This document shows, one piece after another, positions 35,651 to 43,119 of a stretch of DNA of 64,000 nucleotides. Both the position numbers and the translations under genes were made by a program. The notes beneath the pieces are model-generated. The model searched no databases and was not told the DNA's origin. It saw only the letters and a list, made by a program, of their open reading frames with translations. Source of the DNA: Castellaniella sp. (GTDB taxonomy: Bacteria; Pseudomonadota; Gammaproteobacteria; Burkholderiales; Burkholderiaceae_B); NCBI RefSeq assembly GCF_034675845.1, contig NZ_JAUCCU010000002.1, positions 186,001 through 250,000 of the forward strand. The letters run 5' to 3'. Numbering within the stretch: position 1 is the stretch's first letter; each line of letters opens with the position of its first letter.

Positions 35651-35703
35651 CTTGGCCCACGGGATACGCCCCCGCGAATCATTCAGGGACGATTCGGGCC
35701 AAG
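35651..35703 (-). promoter_or_regulatory. Inverted repeat in the leader of the capsid gene
   Basis: cttggccc (35651-35658) pairs with gggccaag (35696-35703), and cgaatc (35675-35680) with gattcg (35691-35696) inside it. It lies 34-86 nt upstream of the capsid start, within its probable 5' leader. It could be an operator, a terminator/attenuator or an RNA regulator. Confidence 0.4.
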
Positions 35704-35738
35704 ACGGGCCAGACACGGACAAGCCGGGACATTTCTGG

Positions 35739-35978
35739 CTATTGCATTGTGGTTTGTGCGGCACATACGTGGGCCAGAACCTGCCGTGTCCCGTCGGGCA
35801 GGACCGCCTCGAAGAGAACGGTAGTTGCCCCGTCTGCCTGCACCACCATCGAAATAGACAGCCCATTTCCAGCCGCCAGCAGTCCGGCGGCACGCGCTTT
35901 ATCCTGCTCGGGCATCGCCGCCAGAAACTCCTCAACGGCAGGCCCAGCGGCTGCCACAAATCGCTTGATTGCATCCAT
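35739..35978 (-). CDS. Small satellite protein of unknown function (79 aa)
   Basis: A 79-residue protein, mostly helical and Ala-rich in the first half (IKRFVAAAGPAVEEFLAAMPEQDKARAAG), then a beta-like second half. The ATG at 35978 has GGAG upstream; a TTG at 35984 would overlap the preceding stop. It lies between the AlpA-like gene and the capsid gene in the same direction. The family is not recognised. Confidence 0.6.
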   Translation of the reverse strand: MDAIKRFVAAAGPAVEEFLAAMPEQDKARAAGLLAAGNGLSISMVVQADGATTVLFEAVLPDGTRQVLAHVCAAQTTMQ

Positions 35979-35980
35979 GT

Positions 35981-36262
35981 TCAAAGCTCCAAAGTTTCAA
36001 GAGTGGGTTGTCGACCGCGCTCGATCCACAGCGCCAAATCTGCGACTCGATACGTGACGCGGCCAGCAGTTTTGTGAAAAGTCGGCCCCAGTCCCTGGCC
36101 CCGCATACTTCTCAGGGTCTTGGCTGACGCCCCGACAAGATCGGCGGCCAGCGCTTCGCCTACGCGCCCGTCTGGCGTGATTTGCCGCCCGTGTTGCTCA
36201 ATCCATTGCAAATAGGTTTCGGTCGTTGAGGCAACGCGCTGTTCTAGATCGGTGGAAATCAT
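35981..36262 (-). CDS. AlpA/MerR-like DNA-binding protein
   Basis: A 93-residue protein with a C-terminal winged-helix excisionase-like motif: VGEALAADLVGASAKTLRSMRGQGLGPTFHKTAGRVTYRVADLALWIERG. The pattern 'lspkTLrnwRsqGlGPpf.k.ggrvrY...dl..wl' is typical of AlpA/excisionase-type regulators in satellites and prophages. The ATG at 36262 overlaps the previous stop (ATGA). It probably controls excision or transcription of the element. Confidence 0.75.
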   Translation of the reverse strand: MISTDLEQRVASTTETYLQWIEQHGRQITPDGRVGEALAADLVGASAKTLRSMRGQGLGPTFHKTAGRVTYRVADLALWIERGRQPTLETLEL

Positions 36263-36465
36263 CGCGCCCACCACACGCGCAAAGCTTTGCAGTAGGCCCG
36301 CAGCTTGCGACGCCACGGCAGGCGGGCACGGATGGTCCCCATTGGGCACTCATGCGCAGCACGTTCGGCTACGGACTTGGATGCACCCTTGTCGAACCGA
36401 ATGTGCCGCTCGAATTCGCGCTTGAGGTGGGCCGCCAGGACAGATTTAAATTTCTTTTGGTTCAT
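36259..36465 (-). CDS. Small basic satellite protein (68 aa)
   Basis: A 68-residue, strongly basic protein (MNQKKFKSVLAAHLKREFER, ending in many Arg and Trp). The ATG at 36465 has CAGGAAA upstream, and the stop is coupled to the AlpA-like gene by ATGA. Its charge suggests nucleic-acid binding. The family is not recognised. Confidence 0.6.
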   Translation of the reverse strand: MNQKKFKSVLAAHLKREFERHIRFDKGASKSVAERAAHECPMGTIRARLPWRRKLRAYCKALRVWWAR

Positions 36466-36518
36466 CGGTTTTTCCTGAAAATAGGTTTGCTTTTTTTCTG
36501 GACGTTTATGAAATGAAG

Positions 36519-36536
36519 GGGAAGCGGCCGGTCTAG
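36519..36536 (+). repeat. 18-bp direct repeat, right copy
   Basis: Exact copy of 34084-34101. It sits just upstream (in gene direction) of the 68-residue protein gene and beside the iteron-like array. Confidence 0.7.
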
Positions 36537-36588
36537 GTTTGGCATGGCCTCAAGGTTTTGCCCTACCCCACGCCACCGTGAAAAGACG

Positions 36589-36697
36589 CCTTCCCGTTCT
36601 TCCCGTTCTGCCCGAAACGGGAAACTTCGGGAACGTCTGCCATCCCGTCCATCCCGTTCCCCCTATAAGGGGGACGGGAAACGGGAAAGACCGGGAC
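36589..36697. repeat. Iteron-like cccgtt/acggg array, candidate replication origin
   Basis: Short motifs recur in both orientations: ttcccgttc (36591, 36600), catcccgt (36641, 36650) and acgggaaa (36616, 36673, 36680). Two larger inverted repeats are built from them: cgttc-tg-cccgaa with ttcggg-aacg (36604-36635), and tcccgt-t-ccccc with ggggg-acggga around tataa (36652-36679). The array lies immediately downstream of the replication-protein gene. That is a usual place for an origin recognised by the adjacent protein. It could instead be a strong transcription terminator for that gene. Confidence 0.55.
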
Positions 36698-36714
36698 AAT
36701 TTGGGTTGTGGAAA

Positions 36715-38652
36715 TTACTTGATCCACAGCCAGCCCTCCGAATGTTCGATCAGTCCACTGGTGACCAAGCTTGTAATGGCAGCGCGGGTTCGCTCGGTGC
36801 GCCGTTTCGGTTCGCAGGTCAGTTGCGGTCCTATCTGTTCAATGGCGGCCTCCAGCTTGATCGAGGGGCGGCCATCGGGCAGATTGGCCGGCGCGTCTGC
36901 CGGGCGCACGTCGCCAGCGTCCCGTAGCAGGTGGCCCAGGTGATCCCATACGATCTTGGCGTTACCGCCTTTGGGTGACTTCGGCAGCGCGGCCCTGGGG
37001 GCGACCTCCATCGGCACCACGCAGGCCCCGGCGATCTCGTGGCCATCGGCCAAGGTGTGAAGCACCACGCGACCCAAATCAAAAGCGTGCGAGACGGGTT
37101 CAGCGTCTTTCGACTTCCCGCCGTCGCCGGTTTCAGTGTTCACGCTGCGGCCCTGGGGGCCTGTCGTGACGGCCAGCACCACATCACAGGACGCATACAG
37201 CGAACTGTGCCCGCGTGCGCCTCGTGTCGTGTCCTTGCCCATGTGATGAACCGCCAGCACCAGACCGCCTGTAATGGCCTGTAGGCGCTGCAATGCTTCG
37301 ATCAGTACCCCCATATCGGCGCTGCTGTTTTCGTCGATTCCTGGGCTTGCCTGGGCTAGCGTGTCGATCACGATCAGGCCGCCGTCGCCACCCGCATTCA
37401 GAATGGCGCGGGCCAGGTCGTGTACATCCTGCTGTTCAGTCAATTTGAGCGTGTCCAGCACCACGGCGAACCCATCGGGCACCTGGGCATTGTTCTGGCG
37501 CTCCCATGCTTCGATGCGGCGCTTGATCCCGGCGCGGCCTTCCAGCCCGACATAGACCGTCTTGCAAGGCCGGGTGCCGTGATCGAACCACGGCAGGCCA
37601 AGTGACACGCGGGCCAGCAGATCCAGGGTGACGAAGGATTTACCGGCCCCGGACTGGCCGATAACTAGGCCGATCCCGGTCATGGGCAGCACGTTGTCGA
37701 TTCGCCATTCCAGATCCGGCAGGCTGCGCAGTTCGTCACGGTTCAGCAGCTTGAACCTGGGCGGCGGATTGAATACAGCCACCAGGGCAGCATCACCTTG
37801 TTCATGGCGCACGTCCCACCAGTCGCAGGCGGCCCCGTTCAGTTCAGGTAGGGCCACAGTACCCCCGACTGCTTTCGCGGCTTCCTGGGCCTTCTGGCGG
37901 CCTACGTTGGGGCCATCCGGCTTGATGTCGTTGTCGGCTGCCAGGATGATCCGTACGTCCGGGTGCTGACGGCGCAGGTCCTGGGCCACAGCCAGCAGAT
38001 TGCCGGCATTGAACGCCACGCAGACCGGCAAGCCCGCAGCCTCATGGATTGCTGCCCCGGTGGCGAACCCTTCGCAGATCACGATGGCCGGCCCAGGATG
38101 GCCGATCCAGAACCGCCCGCCAGCCATGCGGCCACCGGGATGGAACCGTTTGGCGCCATCAGGCTGGACAGTCTGCAGGCTCTGGATCTCGCCCCGGGCG
38201 TTGTAGACCGGCACCAGCAGAGATTGTCCTTGCTGTCGTGTGCCGTGCGGCTGGATAGCCTTCTTGACCAGGTATGCGGCATCGGTGGCCGGGACAGCGG
38301 CGTCCCATTGCTGGCTGGCCTTGACGGCGGCGTCCTGATACTCGGCTTCGCGGGCGGCCAGGGCGTCAGCCCGGGCGGTCTCGACTTGCTGACGGAACGC
38401 CTGAGCCTCGACCTTCGTCATGGCTCGATTGTGGGACTTCTGCCAGGTGAAGGTCTGGTCAGTGCGCCAATTGCCAAACACAGCCCCCTGCCCATCAGGA
38501 AACGGACGACACCAGGCGGCCAAGTTGCCCCGCTTGCCTTCGGGATCATCGAACCGGCAGAACGATCCGGCGCGGATCTCCACGTTTGACGGGCACGGCA
38601 GGCCGACCTGGGCCAAGGCAGCGTCCAAGGTTTCGGCGTGGATCAGATCCAT
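36715..38652 (-). CDS. Toprim / RecA-fold replication protein (primase-helicase type)
   Basis: A 645-residue protein. The N-terminal part has zinc-ribbon/primase-like features (FCRFDDPEGKRGNLAAWC), then a Toprim domain (AIVICEGFATGAAIHEAAG, IILAADND). A RecA-fold ATPase comes next, with Walker A GQSGAGKS, Walker B-like LIVIDTLAQ and AVHHMGKD, and a C-terminal winged helix follows. Such proteins prime and unwind DNA for replication of phage satellites and plasmids. The ATG at 38652 follows a G-rich ribosome-binding site. The start overlaps a 22-codon ORF by 10 nt. Confidence 0.85.
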   Translation of the reverse strand: MDLIHAETLDAALAQVGLPCPSNVEIRAGSFCRFDDPEGKRGNLAAWCRPFPDGQGAVFGNWRTDQTFTWQKSHNRAMTKVEAQAFRQQVETARADALAAREAEYQDAAVKASQQWDAAVPATDAAYLVKKAIQPHGTRQQGQSLLVPVYNARGEIQSLQTVQPDGAKRFHPGGRMAGGRFWIGHPGPAIVICEGFATGAAIHEAAGLPVCVAFNAGNLLAVAQDLRRQHPDVRIILAADNDIKPDGPNVGRQKAQEAAKAVGGTVALPELNGAACDWWDVRHEQGDAALVAVFNPPPRFKLLNRDELRSLPDLEWRIDNVLPMTGIGLVIGQSGAGKSFVTLDLLARVSLGLPWFDHGTRPCKTVYVGLEGRAGIKRRIEAWERQNNAQVPDGFAVVLDTLKLTEQQDVHDLARAILNAGGDGGLIVIDTLAQASPGIDENSSADMGVLIEALQRLQAITGGLVLAVHHMGKDTTRGARGHSSLYASCDVVLAVTTGPQGRSVNTETGDGGKSKDAEPVSHAFDLGRVVLHTLADGHEIAGACVVPMEVAPRAALPKSPKGGNAKIVWDHLGHLLRDAGDVRPADAPANLPDGRPSIKLEAAIEQIGPQLTCEPKRRTERTRAAITSLVTSGLIEHSEGWLWIK

Positions 38653-38711
38653 TTCCGCACCCCCCGCAGCCAGCGCCAAGCCTGAATCAGCAGATATGCA
38701 ATCGCGCTCAT
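38643..38711 (-). CDS. Very small membrane-type peptide (22 aa) before the replication gene
   Basis: A 22-codon frame starts at ATG 38711 behind a perfect GGAGG ribosome-binding site. It encodes MSAIAYLLIQAWRWLRGVRK and two more residues. It is hydrophobic then basic, and overlaps the replication gene start by 10 nt. It may exist to couple translation into the replication gene, or may itself be a membrane-active peptide. It is 2 nt from the previous stop. Confidence 0.5.
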   Translation of the reverse strand: MSAIAYLLIQAWRWLRGVRKWI

Positions 38712-38713
38712 GC

Positions 38714-39004
38714 CTACACCTCCGGGCCGCGCAGGACGCGATAGCGTTTTACCCTGACGGTGCGCCCAAACCTTGTTTCCACGTCCTCCCATTGGTCGTG
38801 AATGACGTAGCCTAGGCCGCGCAGTGTGCTGACAGTCGAGTGCAAGCACGTGTCACCTTCCCGGATAGCCTCGAACGTGTTCAGGCTGCGGGCGCGCAGG
38901 ATTGCTGCGATCATGTCTTGCTTGGTAGAATGATCTCGCTTGATGTTTTGGTTTGTCGCCTCGCCCGGTTGCCGCCGGGCGTTGCCTTTTGTGGGGCCGG
39001 TCAT
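38714..39004 (-). CDS. Winged-helix-like satellite protein (96 aa)
   Basis: A 96-residue basic protein with a helix-turn-helix-like segment (KQDMIAAILRARSLNTFEAIREGDTCLHSTVSTLRGLGYVIHDQWE), resembling winged-helix proteins that screen DNA. The start overlaps the preceding gene's stop by ATGA. It is presumably a regulator or replication accessory; the family is uncertain. Confidence 0.65.
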   Translation of the reverse strand: MTGPTKGNARRQPGEATNQNIKRDHSTKQDMIAAILRARSLNTFEAIREGDTCLHSTVSTLRGLGYVIHDQWEDVETRFGRTVRVKRYRVLRGPEV

Positions 39005-39201
39005 TGCGCGTCCCCTTTACCCATCAGGCGGGCGGCGGCGTCCACAGGCCACAGAAGGCGGCGATTGGGCATCTTGTGCGGGCGAACCCCGAAATATGCG
39101 CCATCACGGCACAGGGCGGCCCGCAAGGTCTGCGGCTTGATTTGAAGTTGTGCGGCGAGCTGATCAGTAGTCAGCCCTTGCGCGGCAATGGTGATGGTCA
39201 T
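39001..39201 (-). CDS. Small HTH DNA-binding protein (66 aa)
   Basis: A 66-residue protein with LTTDQLAAQLQIKPQTLRAALCRDGAYFGVRPHKMPNRRLLWP. This is a single helix-turn-helix of the type in excisionase or MerR-like small proteins. The ATG at 39201 follows GGAG. It is likely a regulator of the replication gene or of excision. Confidence 0.7.
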   Translation of the reverse strand: MTITIAAQGLTTDQLAAQLQIKPQTLRAALCRDGAYFGVRPHKMPNRRLLWPVDAAARLMGKGDAQ

Positions 39202-39355
39202 AGCAACAGCTCCGGTGCTACGGCATGTCACGGTTGCAAGGCGGGCCGAATGAATGCCCAGCTACCGATCAATGCCGTTTAATTTCGGCTTGTTGCTATT
39301 GTCCCTGCGTAACCTATTGATTTAAAGCGAATAATGGGTAATGAAACTCGTCAGA

Positions 39356-39802
39356 TTACCTTTTTCTCTTTACCACATGCGTCGTCGTTTTGACAGCCTC
39401 CGGATCAAATCCGTACTGCTCAGCCAGCCCATAGACGATCTGTTTTTTTAGTCCCATTGGGCCGCCGGGCCGGTGCAGATCATTCGCGGCCTTTGCGACC
39501 TCGACCAGCATATCCACGCGCTTCGCTGGCCTGCCACGCTTGAGCCTAGGCGCAACAGCATCAGGTAGCGCCTTGCGGGTATCTGCCTGCTCCAGCGCCC
39601 TACCAATGGCGTCCATGCGCTCAGCCATGAACGCGGCTAGTTCATCAGGCAACGATAAGCCCGCCGCCAGAAATACGCCTGCCAGCCGGTACAGCCTCGA
39701 AAAGGCGAGTTTATCCCCCTGCCGCGCCAATTCAATTTCTTGTTGCTGGCCGGGGCCAAAGACTGCCTGCCCTCTTTGTTGGTGCTCTTCGCTCTCGCTC
39801 AT
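39356..39802 (-). CDS. Satellite protein of unknown function (148 aa)
   Basis: A 148-residue charged protein, largely helical (IELARQGDKLAFSRLYRLAGVFLAAGLSLPDELAAFMAERMDAIG), with a basic end (TTTHVVKRKR). The central RLKRGRPAKR could contact DNA. The start at 39802 is chosen from an in-frame ATG after a less plausible upstream stretch. The family is not recognised. Confidence 0.6.
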   Translation of the reverse strand: MSESEEHQQRGQAVFGPGQQQEIELARQGDKLAFSRLYRLAGVFLAAGLSLPDELAAFMAERMDAIGRALEQADTRKALPDAVAPRLKRGRPAKRVDMLVEVAKAANDLHRPGGPMGLKKQIVYGLAEQYGFDPEAVKTTTHVVKRKR

Positions 39803-39897
39803 TGTACTGACCTCATACGGTCCAAAAATTGACGTCAGCACCAAGCCGGTGGACTACCCGGCTTTTCCCGCCGTCGCGGTAGGTGCTGGCGCAAGGG

Positions 39898-40269
39898 TTA
39901 GGCGGCCTCTTCAGCCCAAGCAATGAAATTTTCGTGATTGCAACCAGCAACCATTATTCGGGCCGATGCGCTTTCTGCTATTTCGGCCATGCCCCTCAGT
40001 CTTTTTGCGAAATCATCAAGCACACCGGTCAATGGAGCAAAAACCCTGGCTTTTTCTTCATCTTCCGCAAGGTCGGCATAGAAGGCCCCGCCTTCACCTG
40101 CTAGAACCGCCGTCAAACGCCATTGGCGAATGAAAAGCTCTTTGTTGAAAACCATATCAGCGAGATCGTCTACTTGATCTTTCGGTATCGCCGGTTCGCA
40201 CGTCATGACCTGTTCATACAAGCGGTCAAGCTCTTCTGCTTCCTGCTGGTTTACAGTGTTGGTAGCCAT
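39898..40269 (-). CDS. Satellite protein of unknown function (123 aa)
   Basis: A 123-residue acidic, helical protein (MATNTVNQQEAEELDRLYEQVM, later LAEDEEKARVFAPLTGVLDDFAKRLRG). The ATG at 40269 has a strong AAGGAG ribosome-binding site. It lies just after the integrase on the same strand. No family is recognised. Confidence 0.65.
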   Translation of the reverse strand: MATNTVNQQEAEELDRLYEQVMTCEPAIPKDQVDDLADMVFNKELFIRQWRLTAVLAGEGGAFYADLAEDEEKARVFAPLTGVLDDFAKRLRGMAEIAESASARIMVAGCNHENFIAWAEEAA

Positions 40270-40347
40270 CGTTTACTCCTTGGTAGTGATGATGGTCAGG
40301 GGTCGCTGGCACTGTAACTGCCACCGGCCCCGCTTTGCCTGAACCCG

Positions 40348-41718
40348 TCAGGCGGCGGTGATGCTCTTTTGCTGGGCCTCGACGGCAGGCTGTTCAATCC
40401 CAGCCTGCTCCAAAATCCAGCCCTCGATCTTGGTGTGCCACATGCGCAGCAGATCCAGCGGGCGGCGGCGGTAGTGCTTTTCTGCAATCGCGCTTGGGCG
40501 GTGGCCCATGATTTGCGCGGTAATCCCTGCCGGACACTCAACCCATTCTGCCAGTGTACCGAAAGACCGGCGCAGACCGTGGATCGTCAAATGCGGCAGG
40601 CCAGCGGCTTGCAGTGCCTTGTTGTGCGAAATGCGTGGTTCCTGTATCCGGCCCGTAGCGCTGGTAGGACTATGAAAAACCCAGGGCGACGGCTCGGCGG
40701 GCTTGTCCTGGCCGTCCAGGCGGTGCACGATGGGCTTAGCTTGCCTGCGCTGTAGATCGCGCAGCAGCGCCGCCACATACGGGGTCAGGCCAATGGTGCG
40801 CTCGCCCTCCACTTTGTCGCGGATCGTCAGACTTTTCCACTGAAAGTCCACGTCCTCCCAGCGCAGGCTCGCCACCTCCTCGCGCCTGGCCCCGGTCAGC
40901 AGCGCCACTTGCAGATACGCGGACTGCACCGGATTGGGAATGCGACGCACGGCAGCGAACCACGGCTTCAACTGCTCCCGCTGTAGACAATCATCCTTAG
41001 CTTTCGGCCTCGGCAGGTCTTTCTTCATGCGCACGCAAGCATCAGGCTGTACCCGGTCGCGCCAGTCCGGTTGATCGCTGCACCAGTTCAGGAACGCGCC
41101 AAGCAACGATACCGCCAGCCGGGCGCGGGTCGGTCGCGCTTGCGCATGTTCTTCCAGCCATGCGGCCACCCGGTCGCGGGTAATCTCTTGCAGCGGCAGT
41201 TCCAGCAAAGGCCGCAGGATTCCCGGCTCTTTCTCGGCAGCCATGCCAGCCCGACGCCCCCGCGTGATCTTCTCGCCACCTTCGCGGCTCATGGTTTCGT
41301 GGTCGGCCTTGTGCCGGTCACTCCAATGCCCCGCCCTGGCCTTGATGTACGCCTGCCATGCGTCCAGGGCTGGCGTGGCATCCAGCTTCGTCTGGCGGCG
41401 CTTGGCAGCATCAGCGGCGATTTGTTCCGCCTTCACCACACGCGGATCGCGGCCATCGTCAATCATGATCCTAATTTCGCTGGCGCGCCGCCGGGCCTGA
41501 TCCAGCGTCATGGCGGACGGATCGCCCAGCGTGACGCGGATATTGCGCCCCGCCAGCTTGCCCTCGTAGACGTAGCTTTTCGATCCGGCGGCAGTCACCC
41601 GCAGGGCGAATCCCCTCTGCTCGCTGTCGCGTAAAAAAACCTGCTGCTTACCATCAGGGCATGTCGCCTTGCTGACCGTTCCCTGGCGTAGATTCACCCG
41701 ATCTTGCTGCTTGCTCAT
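40348..41718 (-). CDS. int: P4-type tyrosine integrase of the tRNA-Met element
   Basis: A 456-residue phage integrase. An N-terminal arm-binding domain (DSEQRGFALRVTAAGSKSYVYEGKLAGR, VTLGDPSAMTLDQARRRASEI) is followed by a SAM-like core-binding domain and the catalytic domain: Arg in LLTGARREEVASLRWEDVDF, HGLRRSFGTL (His-x-x-Arg), the His in QIMGHRPSAIAEKHYRRR, and the Tyr nucleophile in KHY. All catalytic residues are present. The ATG at 41718 has GGAGAGG upstream. It lies ~180 nt from the right att copy and should integrate at tRNA-Met. Confidence 0.93.
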   Translation of the reverse strand: MSKQQDRVNLRQGTVSKATCPDGKQQVFLRDSEQRGFALRVTAAGSKSYVYEGKLAGRNIRVTLGDPSAMTLDQARRRASEIRIMIDDGRDPRVVKAEQIAADAAKRRQTKLDATPALDAWQAYIKARAGHWSDRHKADHETMSREGGEKITRGRRAGMAAEKEPGILRPLLELPLQEITRDRVAAWLEEHAQARPTRARLAVSLLGAFLNWCSDQPDWRDRVQPDACVRMKKDLPRPKAKDDCLQREQLKPWFAAVRRIPNPVQSAYLQVALLTGARREEVASLRWEDVDFQWKSLTIRDKVEGERTIGLTPYVAALLRDLQRRQAKPIVHRLDGQDKPAEPSPWVFHSPTSATGRIQEPRISHNKALQAAGLPHLTIHGLRRSFGTLAEWVECPAGITAQIMGHRPSAIAEKHYRRRPLDLLRMWHTKIEGWILEQAGIEQPAVEAQQKSITAA

Positions 41719-41730
41719 GTTGTGCCTCTC

Positions 41731-41771
41731 CAAAGTCTACATGGCACCCATGTAGCCACCATGTAGACTTT
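41731..41771 (+). repeat. Candidate integrase arm-binding sites, right
   Basis: 41751-41771 is an exact copy of 33280-33300. At 41731-41744 caaagtctacatgg is the inverted form of the same motif. They lie upstream of the integrase start, so they may also autoregulate it. Confidence 0.6.
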
Positions 41772-41898
41772 AGATTAGCATTTAGATCAACATCGATCAA
41801 CCTACGGATTTGTGTAGGATTTATCTATGCTATTGAAAAACAATAGTTTTTGAAAATTCTATGTTGATGCGGATTGATCGAAAAACAACATTTTTTCA

Positions 41899-41945
41899 GA
41901 ATCATAATCCGCAGGTCCGGGGTTCGAGTCCCTGATGCGCCACCA
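41899..41945 (+). repeat. att copy 2: duplicated tRNA-Met 3' end
   Basis: 47 nt identical to 33175-33221, lacking the tRNA 5' half. It is the right end of the 8.7-kb element and the left border of the toxin-antitoxin insert. It is not a functional tRNA. Confidence 0.9.
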
Positions 41946-41972
41946 AATTTTCCCTGTTCAATCAGGACATTG

Positions 41973-41998
41973 AAGCCACCCGCTGCGGTGGCTTTTTT
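41973..41998 (+). terminator. Terminator after att copy 2
   Basis: Stem aagccacc/ggtggctt with a 6-nt loop and T-run. Its twin follows att copy 3 at 43147. It is probably the original chromosomal tRNA-Met terminator, duplicated with the att site. Confidence 0.8.
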
Positions 41999-42169
41999 GT
42001 TGTTTGCTACTTGGGTGTCAACCAAGTGTCAACGCAGGATTTTCCTGACAGCTCGGAGACGCGCTGTGCGACGAATGGCTGGTACCAGTGCTCGACGGTG
42101 GCGCCGCCGATCAGATCACTTGATTCATCCGGCAAATTGCCGTACCATTTTCTCATGGAGGACATCATC

Positions 42170-42451
42170 ATGCCTGTAGCCATCTCTACCGCCCGTCTCG
42201 AAGCTCGAATCAGCACTGACCTGCATTCGATGCTCAAACGCGCCGCTGAGCTTCAGGGGCGTACTATGACTGACTTCGTGGTCACCGCCGTCCAGGACGC
42301 CGCACAACGCGCCATTGAGCAGGCTGGGGTTATCCGTTTGTCGATGGCCGATCAGGAGTGCTTTGCACAGGCGCTGTTGTCACCACCTAAGCAAACACCC
42401 GCCTTGAAGCGTGCTTTTGCTCGCCGCAGCAAACTCCTGAGTGCTGAATGA
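42170..42451 (+). CDS. DUF1778 (TacA-type) ribbon-helix-helix antitoxin
   Basis: A 93-residue protein. The N-terminal RHH DNA-binding segment (ARLEARISTDLHSMLKRAAELQGRTMTDFVV) is typical of DUF1778/TacA, and a C-terminal toxin-binding tail follows. The ATG at 42170 lies 7 nt after a GGAGGA ribosome-binding site. Its stop overlaps the toxin start as ATGA. It neutralises the acetyltransferase toxin and should autoregulate the pair. Confidence 0.88.
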   Translation: MPVAISTARLEARISTDLHSMLKRAAELQGRTMTDFVVTAVQDAAQRAIEQAGVIRLSMADQECFAQALLSPPKQTPALKRAFARRSKLLSAE

Positions 42452-42951
42452 GCAGTACGTCGTTCCGGCTTGCCTTGTTGGATAGCACGCACGACCGCGC
42501 TGCATTCAATAGTGATTCAGAACCCTTAAACCGCTACTTGCAGACGCAGGCCACACAGGATGTTCGCCGCCGTGTTGCTGCTTGCTATGTCGCATTGACT
42601 GATGAGCAACGCATTGCAGGCTACTACACCCTGGCTTCATCAAGTGTTTTGCTGACTGATATTCCCGCCAATATCGGCAAAAAACTGCCGCGCTATCCGA
42701 CTGTGCCAGCGGTTCGCATGGGCCGCCTAGCCGTTGATCAGGCGTTCAAGGGACAGGGACTCGGTGGTGCGCTCCTGGCTGATGCGCTTGATCGTGCTGC
42801 CCGCGCTGAGATTGCCGCCTTTGCCATGACGGTGGATGCCAAGGACGATGCGGCTTCAGCCTTTTATCGACACCATGGCTTCATTGATTTGCCTGATTCA
42901 CCGCTGACCCTGTTTCTGTCGCTGGCAACTGTTCGGCTTTCTTCAAAGTAG
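42448..42951 (+). CDS. GNAT-family toxin (TacT/AtaT-type)
   Basis: A 167-residue acetyltransferase. The acetyl-CoA-binding signature is AVRMGRLAVDQAFKGQGLGGALLADAL, and DDAASAFYRHHGFIDLPDSPLTLFL is the usual toxin C-terminus with the catalytic Tyr in AFYRHHGF. Members acetylate the amino group of aminoacyl-tRNAs and block translation. Overlap with the RHH antitoxin confirms the pair. Confidence 0.9.
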   Translation: MSSTSFRLALLDSTHDRAAFNSDSEPLNRYLQTQATQDVRRRVAACYVALTDEQRIAGYYTLASSSVLLTDIPANIGKKLPRYPTVPAVRMGRLAVDQAFKGQGLGGALLADALDRAARAEIAAFAMTVDAKDDAASAFYRHHGFIDLPDSPLTLFLSLATVRLSSK

Positions 42952-43072
42952 TATTTCAGTGTCAAAAAAGCGTCAACTGTATAGCAAAAAATAGCGCATC
43001 CATAGCGACGGATAAGTAATCTAACCAGTTGATTTAAAAAATGAATCAACGCCAATGATACACAATCAAGCT

Positions 43073-43119
43073 GAATCATAATCCGCGGGTCCGGGGTTTG
43101 ATTCCCTGATGCGCCACCA
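43073..43119 (+). repeat. att copy 3: degenerate tRNA-Met 3' end
   Basis: It matches 33175-33221 at 44 of 47 positions (ccgcgggt and ggtttgatt carry the changes). It marks the outer right border of the tandem insertions. Confidence 0.85.

Larger units (their letters stand above)
41899..43119. mobile_element. 1.17-kb TacAT cassette between att copies 2 and 3
   Basis: This segment runs from an exact to a degenerate copy of the tRNA-Met 3' end and contains only the RHH/GNAT toxin-antitoxin genes, with no integrase. After each att copy comes the same terminator and flanking sequence, about 95 nt, so the cassette is bounded by direct repeats of about 140 nt. It may be the residue of an older element or a duplicated cargo cassette that could be moved in trans. 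Confidence 0.65.

Noticed and set aside
36589..36697. CRISPR-like array
   Set aside because: Repeats are short, mixed in orientation and irregularly spaced, and no cas genes are present. No CRISPR was found anywhere in the window.
41899..41945. Second tRNA-Met gene
   Set aside because: Only the 3' 47 nt are present, with no D-arm or 5' acceptor strand; it is an att duplicate, as is 43073-43119.
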